Shown: piece after piece, positions 59,581 through 64,000 of the stretch
How positions within the stretch are numbered: the first letter of the stretch is position 1
Layout of the letters: every line of letters starts with the position of its first letter
Assembly (NCBI GenBank): GCA_012295275.1
Contig: CM022678.1
Coordinates: 8,307,632 to 8,371,631 of the forward strand
Reading direction: 5' to 3'
DNA: 64,000 nucleotides
Source of the DNA: Chrysomallon squamiferum
Taxonomy: Eukaryota; Mollusca; Gastropoda; Neomphalida; Peltospiridae
The notes under the pieces: model-generated
What the model was told of the DNA's origin: nothing
Seen by the model: the letters and a program-made list of their open reading frames with translations, nothing else
The model's database searches: none
Program-made: the position numbers and the translations under genes

Positions 59581-59886
59581 TTATAATAATAACAATAATA
59601 AAATATAAATAACAATAATGATGATGATGATTAAAAACGGATAAATAAGTTATAATAATAATAATGATGACCGTAACAAGAAAAACAATAAACTGCAATC
59701 ATAAATAAATAAACAATCCATTTAATGAAGGACCCTGTCTAATAATAAAGATTTTTTTCATGATTTTTTCTTTTCATTTTTTAATTATTTTCCCCTATCC
59801 TTGACAATTTTAGGCTACTTAATTATTGCATAAATACATTAAATTCCTTGCAAAAGTTAGAGAGAAATAAAACTTTTGCTACATAC
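59581..59886. other. Intron, AT-rich with ATG/AAT trinucleotides
   Basis: Simple AAT/ATG-rich sequence at 59581-59665; nothing else is seen. Confidence 0.5.
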
Positions 59887-59956
59887 CAGAGGAAAGTGAT
59901 TTCAGCTGTTTTAGATAATCCTCACAGGTTCCTTTTTGATAAAACAAAATTGGAAT
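59887..59956 (-). CDS. Exon of the minus-strand gene
   Basis: 70 bp bounded by cttttcatag and g|gtatgt. Phase 0 to 1. It reads IPILFYQKGTCEDYLKQLKS then LSS. It joins in phase to the exon at 59374-59500 on one side and to the exon at 62867-62945 on the other. Confidence 0.65.
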
Positions 59957-61326
59957 CTATGAAAAGAAAAAAGAAATCAGAAAAGACATCACATCACCAA
60001 TAGCACATCAAAGTGCTGAAGAAGGATTTCCACTTTCAACAAGCAGTCACAGTTTCTGAAATACTGAACATAGAAAAAATTAAGCATATAACAAAATACA
60101 TGCATACAAATAAAATAAATGGTTATAGTTAAAAAGTTTTATCTAATTATATATTTCTCAACATAAAATATTTAAATAACCTTTTTAACAATAATACAAA
60201 TATAAAATTTCCTGACTATAAGACAATTATTTCTCTACTATTTGAAATTTTAGAGATCATACATTACTTTACTTTTCATATTACAGAAACATACACCAGG
60301 AAATTCTAATCCTGTATAAATGAACAAATATACATATTATTTAATAAACCAATACATTTTCTTTGTTAGTAGAGTATCAGACACTGAAATGACACTTAGA
60401 TGGTTCATCTGGTGTTGGGATTCATGAAACATTTCCAGTTATGTCCCAAAAATAAAAATACATCAGCTGTGATGGGTGATGTTTGAGGAGGTTATCTCCT
60501 AGGCTTTTGTCGGAGATGTTGTCCTCTTTCTGGGAGTATCTGTGTTTTCTCTTTCCTCTGCTTTTGAATGATTTAAGTGTTTTTCTTTGGCTGGTTTTAG
60601 CTCAGCTGACATTAAAGGTTCAACTTTGACACGACATTAACCAAGAAAGTGGACAACTCACTGGTCTGACTCTGATTGGTGGGTGCCTCATCTGAGTAGA
60701 TAAATAAATAAACAAATCAATCAATCAATAAAATACTGAATCAAATATTAAATAAATAAACAAACACAGAAACAAACAATCAAATAAATAAATAAAATAT
60801 TAATCAGTTTTCTTTCTTTTTTCCCACCAATTCTACAAAGAAACAGTTTATTTTAGATTGTTATTGCTATAATTACTTCAACAAAAACAACAACTACTAC
60901 TATAACTGCTCCTGTTGCCACAGCTACTTTTCATTTTACTTTTAACATAACAATTTCTCATTTAACTGTCATATACTCACACTCCCTCTCTATTTGTTAT
61001 ACTACTATTGCAACAACAAAATTACTATTAATACTTCTACTACTACTACAACTAGTACTATGACTACAGCTAATATTTTTCTGACCATTAGTAACACAAA
61101 ATACATTATGATCACAAAGCCTCACTGGCTAAAATATCACCTATTACTACAAACAAGAACTATTATTATTAAGTACTAAAGCTATAACAACTACACTTTG
61201 CAACAATGGGTTGTACTACTATTCTTCTAATCAAAATCTTTTCTGACCAATGGAAGTATGGTTTTGGAAGTGTACTAAGTTAGGAAGCTATTTTATACTA
61301 CAATTACATTACTTATTATTATTAAC
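59957..61326. other. Intron with one unassigned block
   Basis: 60390-60700 is less AT-rich than its surroundings (ctcctaggcttttgtcggag, then tgacacgacattaacc) and could be an unrecognised repeat. ATAAATAA and CTACTA-type simple sequence lies at 60695-61070. No coding exon is identified. Confidence 0.4.
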
Positions 61327-61405
61327 ATCTCTGTGCATTCTGCTGTCTGTGTGTGACCCATCCTCAAGTTTAGGTAACAACACTTGTCAGTTTTGTGGTA
61401 TGTTT
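61327..61405 (-). pseudogene. Dead duplicate of the 79-bp exon
   Basis: Matches the exon at 62867-62945 in length, splice borders (tttactttttcag and an aN|gtt donor) and surrounding intron sequence. In the frame required by the neighbouring exons it has a TGA where the other copy has AGA. It would truncate the protein if used. In a different frame both copies are open (YHKTDKCC..), but that frame does not fit the neighbours. Confidence 0.6.
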
Positions 61406-61750
61406 CTGAAAAAGTAAAAACAAATATAATTTAATTTTTTATTGTTTTTATTAGTAACATTATTTGTTGTTATATGTATATAAATGCCATCTACTGATAG
61501 AATGTTTGTTGAAAAATCAGTATCTTTTAAACAAATTTCATTATAACCTGATAATTGATAAACATAAATTCTGCTAAAATGCAATAAATCTGAAATAAAG
61601 AAGAAATATTTTATTTAAGAACACACACCACGTTTTTTGTATCACTAGTTCTTTTGATCATAAAAGGTAAATAACAATACAGCTAATGAAAAAGAAAACC
61701 TGTTTCTGCAATATAAAGTGACACCTTTTTTAAACAAGAAGTCAAAAATC
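61395..61750. repeat. Intron segment duplicated at 62935-63275
   Basis: Long shared runs include attagtaacattatttg, tgttatatgtatataaatgc, tttcattataacctgat and agaagaaatattttatttaa. Together with the exon copies this gives a duplication of about 0.4 kb with a spacing of about 1.54 kb. Confidence 0.88.
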
Positions 61751-61789
61751 TACTTTTAATATACAAATTTCCAGAGAAAAAAAAAATAA

Positions 61790-62850
61790 ATAAATATCAT
61801 TAACATTAAATCAATAGATAAATTTTCTTTTGTAAATAATTTTGAATAAAATTCATAAGCATATTCTAATATATCTTCCATTTACTGTTTTTAGTTCTTT
61901 AATAGAATTCGATTTCTGTTTTCATTTTTGTGAACTGAAAAATATGACGTATTTCTATCCATATCTAGATTCCACTGAGCTTCAGATCTTAAAATAGCAC
62001 CATTACACTTAGAGTTAGATCTCTCAGTTAATTGTAACATTTGTTCTAAAATTTGTATGTTACTCAAATCATTATGCTTATTTATAGCAAGTTTAACATA
62101 TTCCTATTTTAAAGCATTTTGCATATTGTAATATTTCTTGTTGTCTAATTTACTCTTATTTAGTGCAAAATGTTTTATATTTTAAGTTATTTGATCAAAC
62201 AACAGGTTCAGTCTGTAACAAAGAACACTCAGAAGCATTATTAATTACTTCAACAAGAGCTTTACAAAAAAGTTCATCTTTCAACAATTCATTATTAAAG
62301 ATCCAAATACCTTGACTTCTCTCTACACAAAGAAAAATCTGTTTAAAAGTGATAAAATATTATGTTCACTAAGAACTATTATATAGGATATGTACTAATT
62401 ACTTATAAACAACAAATAAATATCTAGAAATTAAAAACAAATCAGACCTTGACTGTTTTATAATTTTTTCAACAAGTAGAAATCTAGTAAATTGTTTTTT
62501 TATCTGGATTTCACCAAATATCAACTAAATTATAATTATAAATAACTGACTGTAATTCATTACTACTTTTCATACTGTTTAATGCCTAAATCTAAATTAG
62601 GATCTAAAATTTCAAAACCTCTGCCATTACTGTATTTAAAAAATAAATGAAACAAATCCTTTACAATGAAAAAATTCTTTCTTCAATATTTTGTATACTA
62701 CAATTACTTTATAACATTATTATAGACTCTCTATTGCTTTTAAAATAGCTTTTCTTATTCTTTGTATTTGAATATAAAATTACCATTACAAAAAAAAAAG
62801 AATGTTATCTTGATATTAACATTCATAAATTTACTTTATGTGTGATATAT
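61790..62850 (-). mobile_element. L1/Tx1-type LINE fragment between the exon copies
   Basis: The minus strand at about 62270-62330 reads SQGIWIFNNELLKDELFCKA followed by LVEVINNASE, the linker between endonuclease and RT (GxGxWKFNNSLLKD pattern). At 61900-62040 it reads LTERSNSKCNGAILRSEAQW followed by NTSYFSVHKNENRNR, matching the GxxxRSxAxW..NxxYF pattern before RT. At about 62440-62560 ruined endonuclease-end motifs appear (DIW, PDKK). Stops are frequent. The fragment at 57760-57960 carries the next part of the same kind of ORF. Confidence 0.7.
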
Positions 62851-62866
62851 AAGTTTTTAGAGAAAC

Positions 62867-62945
62867 TTCTCTGTCTGTTCTGCTGTCTGTGTGTGTCCCA
62901 TTCTGTTGTTTAGGTGGCAACACTTGTCTGTTTTGTGATATATGT
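62867..62945 (-). CDS. 79-bp exon of the minus-strand gene, intact copy
   Basis: Bounded by gtttttactttttcag and gaa|gtttct. With AG carried over from the exon at 63546-63618 (phase 2) it reads (R)HISQNRQVLPPKQQNGTHT then DSRTDRE and ends in phase 0, which fits the exon at 59887. The gt-ttct donor is weak. The family is not recognised. Confidence 0.55.
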
Positions 62946-63275
62946 CTGAAAAAGTAAAAACAAAGATAATTTAATTTTTATTATTTTTATTAGTAACATT
63001 ATTTGCTGTTATATGTATATAAATGCCATTTACTGATACAAATGGATGTTTGTTGAAACATCAGTATCTTTTAAACATATTTCATTATAACCTGATTATT
63101 GATAAACATAAGTTCTGCTAAAATAAAACAAATCTGAAAAAAAGAAGAAATATTTTATTTAAGAACATACACTACATGTTCTTTTTACTAGTTCTTTGTA
63201 TCTTAAAAGGTAAATATCGATACGTTAATGAAGTGACAACTTTTTTAAACAAGCAACCATCCATTTTAAATAATA
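62935..63275. repeat. Intron segment duplicated at 61395-61750
   Basis: Second copy of the duplicated intron segment described at 61395-61750, with a 10-bp difference near 63040. Confidence 0.88.
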
Positions 63276-63545
63276 AAATTGTCTTTTTTGATAGGTAAAA
63301 ACATCATTCAGTATATACACTAAAACTAAATATTTTTATCATATATTTACCATTTATTTTCCAAAATATAAAATGAAGAAAATAAACTTTAACAGAGCCA
63401 AACAAACTCATTTTAATAAAAGAAGATTTAAAATGTTTAGTAATTAACAAAATAATAAAAAAAAATAGTAAAAATAAAAACAAATAAGTATAAGTATATG
63501 TATGACAATGAATAATCAATAAATATAAATAAAACAACAGAATAC

Positions 63546-63618
63546 CTGATGGCCGGGACAGCACATTCTACCGAAACAGCTTCACTGGCATATGCCAACA
63601 TTAGCGCATCAGTTAGAG
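63546..63618 (-). CDS. Exon of the minus-strand gene
   Basis: 73 bp bounded by tttggcacatacag and atcag|gtattc. Phase 1 to 2. It reads (S)LTDALMLAYASEAVSVECA then VPAIR. By eye the DALMxAYxxExVSxE pattern resembles a stretch in the calponin-homology region of CAMSAP-type microtubule minus-end proteins. The neighbouring exons do not clearly extend that match, so it is only a lead. Confidence 0.6.
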
Positions 63619-63944
63619 CTGTATGTGCCAAAACAAATAATAATAAATAAACAGTTATAATAAATAGCTAATACTTCTTTATTATTAAGATTTACATTGT
63701 AATGGTATCAGTTACTGGACTGTTCACACAATATGGGCTGTGGGATATTTTCAATGTACATTGTCAATAATAAATAATTTTTCTGAGTAATGCCTAATCA
63801 TTATAATGATGATAAAAAAATAATTAACAAAACAACAGCAAATAAGTGATTATCATTACGATATTCTATAATCAATAAATTATAAAGAGTTGCTACAGAA
63901 CTTATTTTACTCTCTAATACCCAAAAATAAAATTAAAAACTCAC

Positions 63945-64000
63945 ATCTCAGAATGGTGCAGTCTGCATAAGAATGGTTTCCTAACAGGTGATTCATCCTT
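63945..64000 (-). CDS. Exon of the minus-strand gene, cut by the window edge
   Basis: The last 56 bases read (.)RMNHLLGNHSYADCTILR and end in phase 1 with T before a strong donor (at|gtgagt). The T completes a Ser codon with the next exon. The gene continues to the right of the window. Confidence 0.6.

Noticed and set aside
61327-62945. Frame YHKTDKCC..MGHTQTAE in both exon copies as the true coding frame
   Set aside because: It is open in both copies, but its start phase does not match the preceding exon, while the alternative frame of the 62867 copy fits both neighbours.

Overview
This is animal nuclear DNA. It is AT-rich, carries spliceosomal introns with GT/AG borders, and contains C2H2 zinc-finger genes, EGF-type exons, a piggyBac-type fossil and several lineages of non-LTR retrotransposon. 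Very long (CT)n, (ATT)n and (AC)n tracts, at least ten families of minisatellite and one 200-base assembly gap complete the picture. The LINE and zinc-finger style suggests a lophotrochozoan, probably a mollusc, but this is inference and the species cannot be read from the window.

Layout. 0-12.4 kb: a locally duplicated zinc-finger block. Two minus-strand C2H2 genes (3.75-4.32 and 10.15-10.89 kb) lie about 6.5 kb apart. They are separated by recurrent copies of one LINE (0-0.56, 5.3, 6.5-7.5, 8.9-9.35 and 12.0-12.4 kb) and by paired paralogous non-coding blocks. Both zinc-finger ORFs are cut inside an HTGEKPF linker, by a frameshift in one and a stop codon in the other, and finger sequence continues beyond the break.

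13.4-44.7 kb: a plus-strand multi-exon locus. It has a CpG-richer promoter and first exon (13.4-13.6 kb), six phase-consistent or nearly consistent coding exons (18.5-23.2 kb), EGF-like exons (27.0-29.5 kb, several with single-base frame breaks) and a last exon with a polyadenylation signal (44.4-44.7 kb). The last exon encodes a tail with a VYEEI tyrosine motif. The introns hold a LINE with its endonuclease deleted (15.3-17.8 kb), a piggyBac fossil (23.4-25.4 kb), many minisatellites and a nested macrosatellite (35.2-37.8 kb). That all these exons form one gene is an inference.

46-53 kb: a second copy of the promoter and first-exon sequence (46.8 kb), then a decayed gene resembling the DUF7869 transposase-like family (47.1-48.0 kb), a minus-strand jockey-like LINE seeded with a 55-bp minisatellite, and a LINE 3-prime end. 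54.7-55.2 kb holds a 48-bp minisatellite.

55.6-64 kb: the 3-prime part of an unidentified minus-strand multi-exon gene entering from the right edge. The phases of five exons fit together exactly. One 79-bp exon has a nearby second copy carrying an in-frame stop, with L1/Tx1-type LINE debris between the two.

No rRNA, tRNA, CRISPR array or complete mobile element was recognised. Most of the window is intron and repeat. I see no convincing novel multi-gene system. The items most worth a second look are the broken zinc-finger pair, the duplicated promoter, the nested macrosatellite, the duplicate exon and a perfect 21-bp inverted repeat at 44.9 kb.
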